A DNA stretch of 64,000 bases from Isoetes taiwanensis (GCA_021234155.1 JAJEKV010000048.1:1-64000), one strand, 5' to 3'. Shown: positions 1-13,627, counted from the stretch's first letter. Notes: generated from the sequence alone by a model not told the origin. Made by a program: numbers and translations.

Positions 1-1509
1 TATTGTTGTTGGAAAATGGTCTTCGAACAGTAAATATACAATGCTGCATTTGATGTCTATTGTCTTACATTAGGGGACTAGGAGCTAGATAAATGGCGCC
101 TATGGCCATTTGCTTTAGTCGTCCGGTCCGGTTCGCTTGTTTCAGCCTTTGTTATTGATGCCTTTGTTACCGGCGTTTTGTTGCAAAATTTATGTTACGT
201 CGTAAACACACCTAATCCGCATCATCATGTCGGCCAGACAGGAACCTGCATGGAAATACGCGGCATTCCTCCACCCTACTTGCCCGAAGACTCAGAGAGC
301 TCCGGTCATCGATAAAGGGAGATCTACCGTGTTTTAATTTGCCTTCACCGGGACTGGTTAGTTATGGAGGGGTCAATTTAGCAAGATGGGCTAAGATTGA
401 TCGTGGTGGACCAGAAGACATGCTGGCAAAGCAGTAGAATAATAGTCTACTGCGTGTGGATCGGAAGTTTTAGATCCTATAGCCAATGTCTCTTAGTATA
501 GCAAATGTAGTCAGGTTCAGAAAGCAAGGCTGGTCACATACAACAAATTAAGAAGCCGATATCGAGGTCCACAAGAAATCTTGAGGGTTTTGCGATTCGA
601 GAATCGCTTGAACGGTCAAGAACCTGCTTCATTCGCTGTCAAGGCATTAGCCCAATGGTAAACTACCCGCCATTGTGGACACGCAAGGTATTGAAACCAA
701 GTAGCGTGAAGAAAAAACCTGGCGAGGCGTTCGCTGGCAACGCAAATTAAAAAGACTTCATCTCACAATCGAGGAAGATGGGCCGTGAAGCCGAGCAAGC
801 AAAGGCGGCGACAAGGGAAGCAGAAGAGAAAGGACCACGTAAGATCCCGAGCAAGGGAAAAGAAAGAGAAGAAGGAAAGGAAAGAAAAGGAAAAGAAAGA
901 AAGGAAGGAAAAGGAAGAAGAAAGACAAGAAAGACAAGGAAAAGGACAGAAAGCGAGAAGGAAGAACAGCAAGGAAAGGGACGAGAGGAAAAGGGAACCG
1001 TATAAATAAGGGGAAAAAAAAGAAGATAAGAAGACAGGGGAGTCCTTCCGAGAAGGAGTGACACCTAAAAAACAGAGAGAGACACTTTGACTCCAAGTCC
1101 TCATGGCGCAACCCCAGACGGCATGAGAGGAGCGACAGCACGCCGGGCGGGTAGGTGGTGGGGTTCCAAGCCCATCACATATCCAAGATTCAAGGCACGG
1201 CCTAAAAAGGTCCCATTAAGCAGTTATTGCATTAAAGAAGTCATGACATTAAGAATAGCTCAAGACTTGCCCCCTAGGTGCCTCCCAAATCTTAAGGTGG
1301 TGATCAAGAGGGAAGACTTACAACAATGCTACAAGATCAACATGACTCACCATTCCTTTTTCCCTCTGGCATCACATTTATAAAACTAATAAACGTGTTC
1401 AAATTTATACCTAAGGGCCCAGAATCATTACATCTAGGCTAAGAAATATGGAGTAACGCCAAGACCTTTAGTGGAATCCTTCTTCAAAGAGACCCACATC
1501 CTGTTCACT
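1..1509. other. Decayed repeat DNA, no intact gene
   Basis: I see no intact gene here. Around 480-640 one plus-strand frame reads RSRYRGPQEILRV after a basic stretch, which loosely resembles the C-terminal end of a Ty3/gypsy integrase. It is too short and broken to name with confidence. A purine-rich tract follows at 838-1012. The stretch ends where sequence shared with 18,781 onward begins. Confidence 0.35.
838..1012 (+). repeat. Polypurine (GA-rich) tract
   Basis: About 175 bases are almost entirely A and G on the plus strand, built from irregular AAGGAAAG-like units. Long frames appear on both strands only because the composition lacks stop codons, so they are not genes. Such tracts can form triplex DNA and are a common source of assembly length error. 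Confidence 0.8.
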
Positions 1510-1879
1510 CTCACGGGACAAGCAGGATTCCATTCAATCCTCTACAAAGAAATTCAGCATCCTTGGAAAATCGAGATGACTTCATGGGGATGAACTATTA
1601 CAGTTGAATGGCAATCATTCTCATGTATAGTCACTGCCTTTTGTTTGTGGTAGAAGAGACTCAGACAATCAAGTCCCAAGAACAAACAGGCGCAAAATTA
1701 TGAGCATCGGAATACGAATTTGTCCGCACGGGTGGACGAAAGCAAGAGTGTCAGAGCTCATTGTGAAGTCAATGATATCGCTGCCAAGACTATCTCAAGG
1801 AGCCTTCTGCATTGATAAAATAAACCATAAATCAAGGCGAATAATATGCTCTTTATGAAGCTCCCATCCATCTGGACGC

Positions 1880-3560
1880 CAAATTTCGCTCGTAACTACA
1901 TACAATAATGGTTTTACTTTTTCTCATAGATTACTAAATGGCATCGCCGCTTATTTGTCGGAGGAAACGCTTACTCGCCATTTGGTCATTTGAATGAGTT
2001 TTACGCAAGGCCACGCATAAATAACCGGAAAGCCATGGGGCGCTTATTTGCTAACCATTGCATTCAAAACTGTCTCTTCTCGCTTTCGCTATTCCGGCTT
2101 ACCGGTTACGCGTGGTAAGGCAACCGGAAGATTTCAACCAAAGGGTCTTCATGCTGTGAGATATTTTTCAGCTATTCATGTCCCTTGGAACTTGTGGAAA
2201 TCTTGGTAAGCTAAAAGATAATATGATGTGACTATTACCTCAGAATCGTCAAAGAGTGCACTACTACCGACATACCAGGGCGTATTAGGGGTATGGACTA
2301 TGAAGACTGCTCTGATTTTGTTCAGGAGGTGTCGGATGGAATATCTTACGTGAAGGTCACCGATTATATTGGTGTAAGCACTCTTCGCCAAGGGCAAAGA
2401 CACTGTTTTCATCTATCAGTTTTGAAGAAGGAGATTTTTTGAATGCAGGTTGATAATTTCCAGGAAGTTTAATCCTTCATCGATCTCAAGATCGCGGCAT
2501 GGGCTTCCGAGACGACCGATTTCCATGTACACCTCAGATAGTAAGTGGGCTGAAGTTGGTCTGACTAAGGAAGGAGTTTTAACGCCACCAGCCTTTGGCA
2601 AAATCTACACGTAAATACCGCCTCTGCGAGGAGGATAATCAAGACTTCCGCTATAAGTTGAATCAACTCCATTAGGGCAATGGTCGGTAACCGCATCGCA
2701 AAGATCCTTGACAGCCCCGACACTAGAAGGGCATCACTCCAAATGTGGGACAAGACCACCGGCCAATTTCTTTAATATACCGCAGTAGCAAACACCGCTA
2801 CCGATTCTTTCCGATAGTGGTTCTGCGCGTTTATATAATTTTTGATTTATCCGTAGAAGGATGACCGGATTCCAACATCCAGTTTTATTGGCACGCGATG
2901 AGGATCCTAATATTGCAACCACCGCCTGTGAGTCTGTAGGAGGTCCATGCACCAGTGCGGCTTTCACAAAGATTCGTGCCACTTCGCAGTCCTCATTTAT
3001 GAATTGATCTCAAATTCCCTTCCATCATCCTCGCTAACCACCACCACCAGCTCAACGCAGGCGACTAAGAGGTGGAGACCGAGGCCATGGCGCAGAAAGC
3101 TCGGAATGCAGATTCGTGCACAACTGGCAAGGTCATGTGATAATCATGAGAAACCACCGGGCCTCACCACATGCTCCCACCGCAAGTGCAGAAATGGTAC
3201 CGCCAGAACAGGGTGTTTCATCATCTGCGGTTCTATCGTGGCTTCATTGATGACCAAGAGATTTTGTATTGTCTCTCAAGTGACTCATTGGGAAGTATGA
3301 GGCTCTAAAGGGGATTCTTCTTGATATTTGACCGCCTTACCTAATCGATACTCTGCCCTGACAGAGACAAGGTACTGGCCGAAGAAATCAGGATCCATCA
3401 ACAGAGATGCCCTCGAAGCTCCACCATGTGGACTATGATGAGACTGAAGAACGACAATTCGGACTGACATGCTTAATGATCCCACTTTCATCACATTAGC
3501 TGGTTGAGACCTTTCTGTGTCGCATCCAGGGCGCTTCTAGCCACGGTTCCGGCGATGCCG
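1880..3560 (+). pseudogene. Decayed coding block, unit copy 1
   Basis: This block matches 19,170-20,980 in the second copy, where short reading frames are better preserved. Here the frames are broken every 50-200 bases by indels. I recognise no domain. A nearby stretch at 1,930-2,070 is a degenerate run of GGCGC-CATTT motifs, also seen at 19,200-19,320. Whether the breaks are biological or come from a poor consensus cannot be decided from the sequence alone. Confidence 0.4.
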
Positions 3561-3944
3561 ACCCGATCCCGATGTGGGAACTCGATCCGAGGTGGAACTC
3601 CAACTGATGCCGACCTGAAGAGGAACCTCTGAATTTTGTGGGATTATTATAATATAAAATTGTACAATAACATTCTTTGTAAAGACTCCCTTTTGCCTCC
3701 TCACAGGCACTTTGATATGCAAATTTGGTGAGAATTTGGAAATTTAATCCAATTTTGTGATGTTATGTTTCTTTACCTCTTTTATATGCAGACTGTTATT
3801 TAATGCTTCTACTGAAATGAGAATTCTAGAGGCATATTTTTCTTAATGGCCATAATTGCTTAAAAATTGGCAATAATGAACTAAAAAGATTTTCAGATTC
3901 TAATTGGAATCACGCATCATTTTAATGAATTCAGCTTAAACACG

Positions 3945-5375
3945 ACAATGATGGGGTATAAGCCGAGAACTGAGAAATCGACATATATATATCGAGTAAT
4001 GGAAGAAAAGAACATTAAGAATGCAAAGGTACTCCATTACAAAGAATTCAGATCCCATCTAATCTTTGTCATTCGCTTTTCCTTTTCTTTTTGCCTTTAA
4101 ATTTTCCCCTTTCTCTTTTTCCCATTTTCCCTTCTTTTTGTTTTTCACTTCCATTTTGCATCTTTTCTCCTCCTTCATGATCTGAGAACACCCTCCTCGC
4201 TGCTATCGCATCATTTTCTTCTTCGTGGGGTTCAATCAATTCAACTTGTCCGTGGCCATAACGGCACGGTGAATCAAAATGATCCTAAAATCACCTTAAC
4301 CCGGCCTAGTCCTGTTGTTTTATGTGACCTCCGGTCAATGTGACCTGTCCGGTCTCTGTTTCTACTTTATGACTCAACCTGTCTGTTGTTTTATAACAAA
4401 TACGAAACCTACGCCTTAATTTTTTCCAGAACGCTTTATAATGTTGCCCGTCGTTAAAGAACCTGTAAGTATGTTATCTTCCTTTTGCGCGATTTTGTGT
4501 CAAAACTTTAATTTATTTTATTTGTCTCTCGATTCAAATGAACAAGATAACAACATGAGAGTTATGGTGAAGCTAACGTAAGCTTCAAAGGCTTCTTTAA
4601 TGTTAGAATCTTTTTTTTCTTCTCTTTTTTCTCTTTTTCACATAACATGCTATATTAACTTCCCTCCTCGATTCTCGATGTGGACAGCCCTAGGTCCATG
4701 TGGATCGGTTATTTTTCGACGCAGATAACATCGAGATCATTGGGCTATTTGGTTGTATGCTAATTTGATAATACCTCTGTCATCCTTCAAGTAGCGAAAT
4801 GTATCCTTGAAGCGAAAGCGGAAGGTAGAGTTAAAAGGTATACGTTGGCGATCCCCTCTATAAATCACATTTGCGATCAACCGCGGCTCAGGATAGAATC
4901 CTTTGTGTAAGTACATTAACCACGATCAAAAATGATACAAAACCCGGTTGACAACGAAAAGTTCGAGGTGGAAGCGCCAATATTGGGTCATGGAAGCCGT
5001 TATTAATAGGGAGGGACTTCTGAAAATGAAGCAGAGATGTGTTTGAGAGGATCGGGGGAGAGTCCAAAATCTGGCGAAGCGCCACCACTACTAAATTTGC
5101 TTTGTCGCTTTTCGAGAGGGTTTATTAGCACTTCGATTTAGGTTTTTTCCCAATATGGGTTTTTCTTATAATGTATATTTCTTTTTTATAGTAGAAAAGG
5201 CGGGTTTTCCAAATGCTTAATTCGATGTGGGTTCCTTTTTTATATAGTAAATTTCTTCTCTGGATGCTTAATTCTTTGTGGGTTCTTTTCTCGGGCATGA
5301 CTGGGAACATGGATTTATAAATCAGATCTTAAATGTTTATCCTCACCGAATCTAGTAGTTTTGTAATGACATATG
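3945..5375. repeat. Internal direct repeat, first copy
   Basis: This segment starts at the ACAATGATGG motif and ends near GTAATGACATATG. It is followed about 85 bases later by a second copy at 5,460-7,155, and a single counterpart lies at 21,300-22,805. It includes a pyrimidine tract at 4,073-4,170 and a conserved segment at 4,955-5,130 that can be read as VRGGTANIGSWKPVIN in the second copy. A TTTATAA-type box stands just before a further pyrimidine-rich stretch. Confidence 0.75.
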
Positions 5376-5459
5376 ACATATATAACGCTTCACATATGTC
5401 ATAAGTATATGTCCTATAATGATGATAACTGACATATGGCATATTTGATATTAGAAATG

Positions 5460-7155
5460 ACAATGATGGGTATAAGTTGAGAACACAGAATTGATACATA
5501 TATCATTAGTAATGAAGAAAAGAACACTAAGAATGCAAAGGTACTCCATTGTTAAAGAATTTAGCATCCCATCTAATCTTTGCCATTCCTCGCTTTGCCT
5601 TTAAGTTTTTTCTCTTTTTAAATTTTCCCCTTCTTTATTTCCAGTTTTCCCTTCACTTTTTCTCTTTCCCCTTTCTTCTTCATTTTTTTTTCCTCTTTCC
5701 CCTCCTTTTCTTTTGTGGATGCTTTCCTTTTTGAGTTTTCTTCTAGCACCGTTATTGTGTGGGGTTCTGGGACCGAATTTGGAAATTCTTGTCCGGTGGC
5801 CATAGCGGTATTCCGTGAACTTAAAATGATCCCAAAATTCTCCAACTCGGTCCAGTGCAGTTTGTTTCCTTTATGTGACCCTCCTCGTCCGGAATGTGAC
5901 CAAGTCGGCTTCGGAGCCACTTTATGTCACCTAACATCCGGTCCCAGTTGCTTTTTATAAACATTGAAACTCCAGTTTTTTCTCCACTTTTTTTCCAGCA
6001 GCTTGTTACAATGTTATTTAAGCCCAAAGAACCTATGTTGTTATTTTCTTGCCTTTATTTTTGTCAAACTCTTACTCTATTCTATTTGCCCGCGAGTTGA
6101 CCGGAAGAACAAGATCAACAAATATGAGAAGCTTGGTGAGGGTGCCAACGTAAAGTTTCAAAGGCTTCTTTAATGTTGTAATCTTTTTTCTTCTTTTTCT
6201 CTTTTTACATTAACATGCTATTAACTTCCTCTCACGATTCTGATGTGAACAGACCCTAGGTCCATGTGATCGCGGGTTTTTTCGATTAGACATCAAGATC
6301 ATTGGGCCTATTTGGTTGTATGCTTAATTGATAATACTCATCTGCCATCCTTCAAATAGCAAAAGGTATCCTTGAAGCAGCGTAAGGTAGAAAAGGGTAT
6401 TATTGATTGTGATCCCTCTATAAATCACGGCTAAGGATCAACACGGCTCAAGGATAAATCCTTTGTGGGCACATTAACCCGAGGGATTCGCGAGGAATAC
6501 GATCAAATGATACAAAAACCCCGTTGATTAACGAACATCATTGCAAAATAGGGTAGAATGGCGGATGAAAGTGACATTTATCCTTTGCCTTTTTACCGGG
6601 CATAAACGTCCTTTTGTGCCATTTATGACGCTTGTGTTCCCCAAATGGCACAAAAGTGACGTTTATGCCGGTAAAGCGGGAGGATAAATGTCACTTTTGT
6701 GCCATTTCTACCTATTTTGTAGTAGTGAAAGTTCGAGGTGGAACTGCCAATATTGGGTCATGGAAGCCCGTTATTAATAGGGGAGGGACTTCTACAGTTG
6801 AAGCAGGAGATGTGTTTGAGGATCTGGGGAGAGTCCAAAACCGTAGAACTGCCACCACTACTAAATTGCTTTCTTTGTTTTGGTGGTTTATTGCTTACTT
6901 GATTTAGGGTTTTTTTTTTCCAATATGTTTTTCGATAATGTATGTTCTTTTTTCAATGGTAGAGAAAATATGGGTTTTCCAAATGCTTAATTCTGATGTG
7001 GGTTCCTTTTTATATAGTAAATTTCTTCTCGGATGCTTAATTGCTTTGCGGGTTCTTTTTTCGGGCTGGAGCATGACCGCTGCATTCTAATAGTTTATAA
7101 ATCAGATCTTTAAATGTTTATCCCTCACCAATCTAGTAGTTTTGTAATGACATAT
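5460..7155. repeat. Internal direct repeat, second copy with MITE
   Basis: This is the second copy of the 3,945-5,375 segment and is collinear with 21,300-22,805. It is longer mainly because of the inverted-repeat insertion at 6,536-6,726. A plus-strand frame at 6,722-6,907 reads GGTANIGSWKPVIN, which is also present in the other two copies and may be a coding remnant of unknown function. The pyrimidine tract at 5,590-5,720 corresponds to 4,073-4,170 and 21,425-21,570. Confidence 0.75.
6536..6726. mobile_element. CACTA-like MITE, ~190 bp
   Basis: The segment is absent at the matching points of the two other copies (near 4,958 and 22,375), so it is an insertion. It folds on itself: the right end reads inward from the far strand as CACTACTACAAAATAGG, and the left end as CATCATTGCAAAATAGGG. 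Both continue into GGCACAAAAGTGAC-type inner arms. The flanks read cgaa / gaaag, which fits a 3-base target duplication GAA. The ends suit the CACTA superfamily, and the small size with no coding suits a non-autonomous element. Confidence 0.7.
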
Positions 7156-7181
7156 GGGTGAAAGTATGTTGTAGTGGAACA
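7156..7181 (+). repeat. 26-bp dispersed element end, copy 1
   Basis: Begins GGGTGAAAG and ends GTGGAACA. It differs by one base from 22,810-22,835, which is identical over 26 bases to the reverse strand of 31,789-31,814. Related, more diverged sequence continues inward in each case. This is probably the terminus of a transposon family. Confidence 0.5.
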
Positions 7182-7459
7182 CCCAGGTGTCCCCCTGTCC
7201 TCCTAAAAATGTGGTGGGAGATATCAAATTTGTGGTGCGATTTTAAATGTTTGTTTGGCCTAGTGCATGTACGCCCGGATTCAATCATTTCTCAACGCAA
7301 CAACCCGGGATTCCTAACCACCCGCCCCATTCCATCCCATTCCAATCTCCACCGAACCGATTTTAAACCCACGACCCACCGGCGCCTTCCCCGAAGCACA
7401 CGGCTATGGCTTTTAACTGGTTGTGGATCAATCCGTTCATATTCAATCATTTAATTTGA

Positions 7460-8160
7460 AGCAAATCTCGCCATGTAAGAGAAAGAGAACCTGTAACAAG
7501 AACGGGATCATAAAGACGCCAAAGGAAAAGACAAAGGGAAGCTAAAGAAGAATTAGCAAAATTGCAAATAGCAGAGGAGGATCCACGGCAACGGCCTCTA
7601 CCAGCTTGGATGGTATTAAAATTGTTATCTTCATTTCATAGCACCACTAAAGGCTTGTCTACTTGGCCATAAGAAAGAGGTTTTACTAGATTATCTCAGG
7701 ATGACAAATGGACGGGCATTTGGCTAAGAGCCGAAAGATTTGCAAGCCAAGAGCATTAAAGCAACCCCGTGGCTTCCATTCAACTTGTGAAAAGTCTAAC
7801 AAGAATAATGTGATTTAGCGACCAAGAGTAGTTGCCCTTGCTATGGCAAAGAGGGAAGCATTAATACTAAAGTGCTAATCGTCGTTACTTTCTGGGTTTT
7901 GGGTAAACCGGTGGGTGTTCATCCAGGGAATCTTACCAAAGCAAAATTGAAGAGTGAAGAGATAGATTGCAAAGGGGGAAATGGGTTTTGTACAAAAGAG
8001 TTAGAAGATGCATGCAATTCCCAATTCGTCTCATAGAACTTGTGCAACAATTTTGGACCAAAAAAAGAGGGTCTCCAAATGCAAAGGATGTTAAGTTCTA
8101 AGATTGGAACTAAATGTAAAGAGAGGATCATGCCACTCACTATCCGGAAGAATCACAAGG
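7460..8160 (+). pseudogene. Broken coding stretch, basic/coiled-coil type
   Basis: A plus-strand reading gives RRQRKRQREAKEELAKLQ, then a proline-containing segment and LLSSFHSTTKGLS. After frame breaks it continues to a cysteine-containing stretch near 8,040-8,110 that includes CKGC. The same order is found at 23,130-23,840. The basic, helical first part could be a gag-like or nuclear protein, but no family is recognised. Indels at CTG/CAG-like sites interrupt both copies at different places, so the true frame might be rebuilt from better reads. Confidence 0.4.
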
Positions 8161-8269
8161 TTATTTCATTTTCATCTTCACCACATTTTTTATTGTTAAT
8201 GTGGTATGTGGTTAGTGATTGCTTGTGATATGTGGTTGCTTTGGAAGGTGATTGCGTTTCAGGTGGTGC

Positions 8270-8690
8270 CCATTAATCGCCGCGGATATATGATATGTGC
8301 CGCTTCAGTGTGGTGAGGCACGCGTAATTTGAAAAAATAAACGTCAAATATGCTTTGTGGTGCCCAGTGTGGTGAATAACATGGTGTAAAATACATCTTG
8401 TAATATATGCTATGTGGTGCCCAGTGGTGGTGAAAAATATGGTAAAATAAATCGCTCTAAACATAGCCTTGTGGCGCCCAGTGTGGTGAATAACATGGCG
8501 TAAAAATAAACTTTCGAATATACGCTATGTGGTCCCCTGCGTGGTGAATAAACACGGCGGCGTCTAGTGGCGCCCAGTGTGGTGCCCAGTGTGGTTAAAA
8601 TATGAATTATAAAATAAATGCCGTGAATATATCCTATGTGGTGCCCAGTGGTGAATAACCAGGCGTAAGATGAATGTCCCAATATATGCC
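8270..8690. repeat. GTGGTGCCCAGTGTGGTG minisatellite, copy 1
   Basis: Units of about 70 bases are built from GTGGTGCCCAGTGTGGTG, then AATAACATGGTGTAAAATA, then a TATATGCTATGT stretch. At least five degenerate units are present. The homologous array at 23,990-24,410 has a similar number. Minus-strand reading frames through it are by-products of the repeat. Confidence 0.8.
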
Positions 8691-9649
8691 AGGTTTTAAT
8701 AGAAATCCCTTAATCGCTTTAACTGACGGCGAAAGTGATCACCGAAAATGCATTATTGTTGATGGATCAGACAATGGGAGAAAGAATCATTGGAATGCCC
8801 AACACATCAAATGCAAGGTCAATTATTCAAAAGTCGGGCTGCGGAAGCTTAGCATTGGGGAAAACCATAAATCTAGTTTTGTATGACATTGGTTTATCAC
8901 AATCCAGCTATGTATGAAGAAAAATGTAAGGAGGGACACGAGCACAAACAATTTCCCGGGCTCAAATGCAATGAGACCGGTAGGACCTATAATCGGAGCA
9001 AATAAACCAGAACAGAGCGGATATTAGAGGAGGAGGACCCATGAATCTAGAGGTATTTTAGGCTTAAAACATAGGTTAATTCCCGATGGCTTAAAGAATT
9101 AGAAGCAAATGCGGTGATAGGCGTTGCCTTTCTTTTTGTAGTAGATGTTGTTTTACCACGGATGATGTTGTTTACCACTGATGCATGGGAGACTTAAATG
9201 AGCCGGTAAAATGATGTGGTTCCGGGGGGTGGTGTATGATTCGAGGATGAGTTCAGCTCTCCCTGTGCTTGAGGGAAGGGGATATGTTCATCCAACTAAA
9301 GGTGAAAATGATCCATGCTTCAGCCATTAAAAAGTGCTGTGAGCCGATGCATGAGACACAACAACCCGAGACAATACTTTATGAATCAGATCATAAGTGG
9401 GGCGTAAAACGAAGCTCATGTTTTAGTGTTCTTTGGATTACACCAACTATTCTGTAAAAGTAAACACTTGATGAAGTACTTGAAACCTCTTCTTGAAAGA
9501 TCTTCGCTTTGAAGAGGTGGAACCTCCTCTGATTTCGGGGCCTCTAGCACCCGGCTCGTGTCCGGCTCAAAGAAATGGTAATTTGGCCAAGATCCCATTT
9601 CATAACCCGCCATCACCGCGCCAAAGGAATTGAAAGCGTTCCGGCGCTT

Positions 9650-9705
9650 AGGGGAGGGAGAGCGAGGCGAGAGGGAGAGGGAGAGGCAGAGCTGGAGGGA
9701 GAGCT
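9650..9705 (+). repeat. GAGGGA-rich short repeat
   Basis: A short run of GAGGGAGAGG-type units follows a GC-richer stretch. There is no coding signal. It lies in the part of copy 1 (about 9,310-9,836) that has no counterpart in copy 2, so it belongs to sequence gained by copy 1 or lost from copy 2. Confidence 0.6.
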
Positions 9706-12700
9706 ATGAGCAAATGGGCACACATTCCGACATTGTTGGAATTGACGATGCTTCTCCTTCACGAACCACATAGCCTATAAAGGTCGGGCGTGAAATTAAT
9801 TTAGGGCTACCATTTTAGGATTTCGTACCATTAGCATCTTTATTCCTAAAGATTTTTTGATTGAAGGTTTATTCCTAAAGATTTAGTAGGCAACTAATAA
9901 TAATGAAAAGTGTTGCGGCGCTCGGGCATAACTAATGCATTCTAATGCTCCTTGGTAAATTACGATTTGCCCCTTGTTGCTCTTGAATAATCAGTTGCTG
10001 TTCTTCTTCTAGGGTGCCCCATTGATTCCTATAACTTTTACTTTGAGTTGTACGAATATGGGGGTAAATTATAGGATAATAAAATGAGTTTTCTAATCTT
10101 ATAGATGAGAACAGGTGCATTAACTTTTAGGATAGTCCCATTTTTGGACATATTTTAGGACATGACATTTTATGTTGATAACATAGCCATGTAAGAAGAT
10201 GTTCTAACATGGGCCTTGTGGACAAACCATAATAATATAGAAATGTCAAGACATTTGGCCTATTTTGTTTTGACATCTATTCACATGTGCTTCAAACATA
10301 GATACATACGACAATTTAATGTGTTTAAGGAACTCATGATTCTCCAATGTAGGAAAATATAAGAAACCTACATATATGAGGCAAATTGTGTGTAAGCCAT
10401 TAGGGGAATGTGTATATGAGGCAAATTGTCTTTGAAGCCAAAGATTTTTAAAAAATTGTGGAGATGATCATTCTTGGTGGGCTTTCAAGGTGCCTTTGTA
10501 GATGTTCTATGTTAGAGATGACTTGTAGGCATTGGATATCGTTTTTATGTTGTGGTTTCTATGGGTTGTTGGTTTTGTATCATGGGTTTTACATAGTATA
10601 GAATAGAGGGGTTACAATAAGTCAAGTGGGACAGGCTTAGCGGAAGATGATGCATGGATTCATGTATGAAATTAATAATCGAGTTCTTAAGTGCCATATA
10701 TTAATACATTTACCAATTTATTTGGTTTTTCCAAGGAGAGGCAGCATTTTTGGGATATTACACCTTCGTTTGGGATGCACGTTAACATAGTCGATTTCAA
10801 GCCCCTGCTTTGTTGAAACAAACTTTGAGTTTGAGATCTTAAAGAACCTTAAGTTTTGTCTAACTTCAACACCTACTGTTTGTCTCTACTTTGCGGCAGA
10901 TTCTGCAATTAAAAAGCAATATATCAAAGGTTGAACATGGATATTCTGGAATAACAGCACAAAACATAGCTACCAGTAAATCAGAGCTCACATCCATAGA
11001 ACAATAACTTGATCATTGTTTAAGAATCCAAACCAATGATGGTGGTCCTTCTTGGCTATCTATGAAAAGGGAATATCATCCATAATCTTAACATTTTGGA
11101 ACTTGATGGCATCTCGAAGTTGCACAATGGTTGAAAAACAACCGAGAGCAAAAGGCACACGATTTTACCAAAACCATGGGCATAAAAAGTAAAGATTACC
11201 GCAATGCAATAGGAAGGGTTCAAATGGGGAAGCTTGTTTTGAAGCTCAAGAGTAAATGTAGAATATTGATCTTGCATGTTCACCGCCCAAGCTTGCAAAA
11301 TCGTTCAATGCTATAAGATGCCAAAGTTTGTTGTTTTACTCTATGTATTATGACACACATTGGAAATAATTTAGTTCCATCAAGGATCCTTGGATCGAGT
11401 AATCGCCTTCAAGAGTTAATGGTCAGGATAGTGAGGTGCAGTACAGACAATATACCTAGAACATCTTATTTGCCAAAGATCACCGCAAATCGGGAAGCCC
11501 GCTAAAATCTCCAAATTCAGGTTGCTAAAAATCTTCAAGCTATATTATATGCTTGCAAAACAGAAGAAAAGAGAGGGCATAGACTTACCCGAATCGGACA
11601 TTAAAGTATTTTTGACACATGGACATTTCTTGTGTAGTAGTTGACAACAAAATAACAAAAAAAATATAACTCTAATTGTTCATTGACGGGCATTTCAAGT
11701 AACATGCTTATAGATGTGAATACCACTTCAGTCCGCGAGCCCAAGGTGTTTTAAATGTTTTCATGCTTGTTTAGGTTGGGTCTTTCTATTCAACGATCGA
11801 AGAAGCTCAAGTGATTTTCAAAAGCTAACTTTGCAAAAGAAAGGACAAACATAAGTACGATGCAGAGAGTGTAAAGTTTATAAATTTGCTAGATTCTTGT
11901 ATCTCATGAACCCACAATACCTTTTTCTCCCACATCCAAGCAAAGACATTAAAATTTAGGATGAATACATCTTTGAGCTCCTTAAATCCTTGCTAGTGGC
12001 CGATATATGTATCATATTTGCATAGATCCAACCTATAACCGAAAAAAGAACATCCCATAAACATCAATCATGATTAGCTTTAAGAAAATAGATATAAATT
12101 TGTTGCAAATCGCACTACTAAAAAGGTATGTCGCGAAACTGTTTTAAAACCTGCCTCCCAGTAGGCATAGACACAACTTGAAGGCACGCTATGATTTAGC
12201 TATAAAAGCCAATTCAAATAGGGAACCTTTGTATTTAATTTATTTGGCCACTTTAAACAATAAAGTAGGCATGCTTTGATTTAGAAGATAATTTATTTGG
12301 GCACTTAAGCCATAAAATAGTATAGTTCAATTAGCATCGTGGTTAAACTTCTTGAAGAGTCTATTGATGCTTGAATTCATGATCCACCCAAGTTATCCAA
12401 GCCAGTAATAAACATTATACGTAGATAACCAAGATCATGATGTCAAGACCAATAGACCGACCTGGGCTTCTACACCAAGATAGACATAGAACCCGATATA
12501 ACAATTGCATTCATGCATGCTCCCCCTTTAGTCACATCCATAATAATGGCTTTAGGATATCTCTAGATATAGTCGATATGGTCAAGGGCTAAATTAAATG
12601 TGTCCTAAGCCCAGCCCTAAACGTCATGTGGATTAAGCCTGCCCTTTGGGCTATGGAAAATGCATGATTCATCGGGTAGATTTCAAATTATAATTCAAGC

Positions 12701-13076
12701 CTTCTTCATATACTCATGCACAAAGTACATTTTGATGAACTACATACCAAAATCACGTATAGATGGGGCTAAGAACATAATTGTTATGAGAAATTGAAAC
12801 CCCGGAAAGACCAGAATGGACACAGAATCACAAATAATTTAATATTCAATCTTAGAATGATGGGCTGGAGTTTATTATTTTAACGCTATGAAGGGCACAT
12901 CACCTATCTCACTTTTTGATTGACCATTCTAAATAACAAACAAATCCAAGTGTAAGGCATATAAATTTAATGGCTTTACCTTTACGCATCCCCGCCAAAA
13001 TTGACGCTTGAAATGTACATGGATCAACACTTCATTGAACGGGCTTATAAACACATTAAGTGCAGTAGGAATAAAA

Positions 13077-13627
13077 ATTGAATGAGTGAGTAAAATATTG
13101 AAAAATGGACTATAAGATACAAAAGAAGATCCAACATTATAGCTTAAACACGACTTAAGTGCATCTAACTTAACCAAAATAAGTATAGGCTATGAAGCAA
13201 GCCGAAGTCCTCAAAATTGCGAATTGCATTGCTTTATGCCCTACCGTAAACCCGCAGAGAATAAATTGTTATAATCCAAACAAACACATCATGGATTTCA
13301 GAATCGAAGTGGTCTCACTGAAACCGGGTTCATAGCCGCCAAGAATCAGCTAGAAGAAACATGGGAAAAATCAATTGCAATACAAAAAGAATCAAGCATG
13401 ATACAAAGCCACGTCTCGCTTGGAGATGTCCCAAGAACTCACCTACATGGTGTACGAAGGGCTAAGAGACCGCGCACTTGTAAAATCAAACCGGTTGTAT
13501 AGTCCGTGACCGCGCATTTGAAGAGATGGCTCCTCATTTAAAAGAAGTGAATCGCCAAATATAAAATATGAGATATATCATATTAGGATAATTGCCTGTG
13601 AAAACCCAAAGATCGTTGACATCGCTA
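13077..13627. repeat. 0.55 kb tandem repeat, first copy
   Basis: Starts ATTGAATGAGTGAGTAAAAT and is followed directly by a second copy at 13,628-14,196. The two agree in order over their whole length with scattered small indels. Coding is unclear. The minus strand of the second copy has a 75-codon frame, but the first copy does not keep it. Confidence 0.75.

Noticed and set aside
480-640. Ty3/gypsy integrase C-terminal end
   Set aside because: Only one short motif (RSRYRGPQEILRV) fits; upstream RNase H and integrase core motifs are absent.
747-1141. Several overlapping frames of 75-127 codons on both strands
   Set aside because: They run through the GA-rich tract; low complexity removes stops and gives Phe/Leu/Ser or Lys/Glu/Arg runs. 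No domain.
12110-12140. CACTA-type end (GCACTACTAAAAAGGTATG)
   Set aside because: Only one end was found and no inverted partner within several kb.
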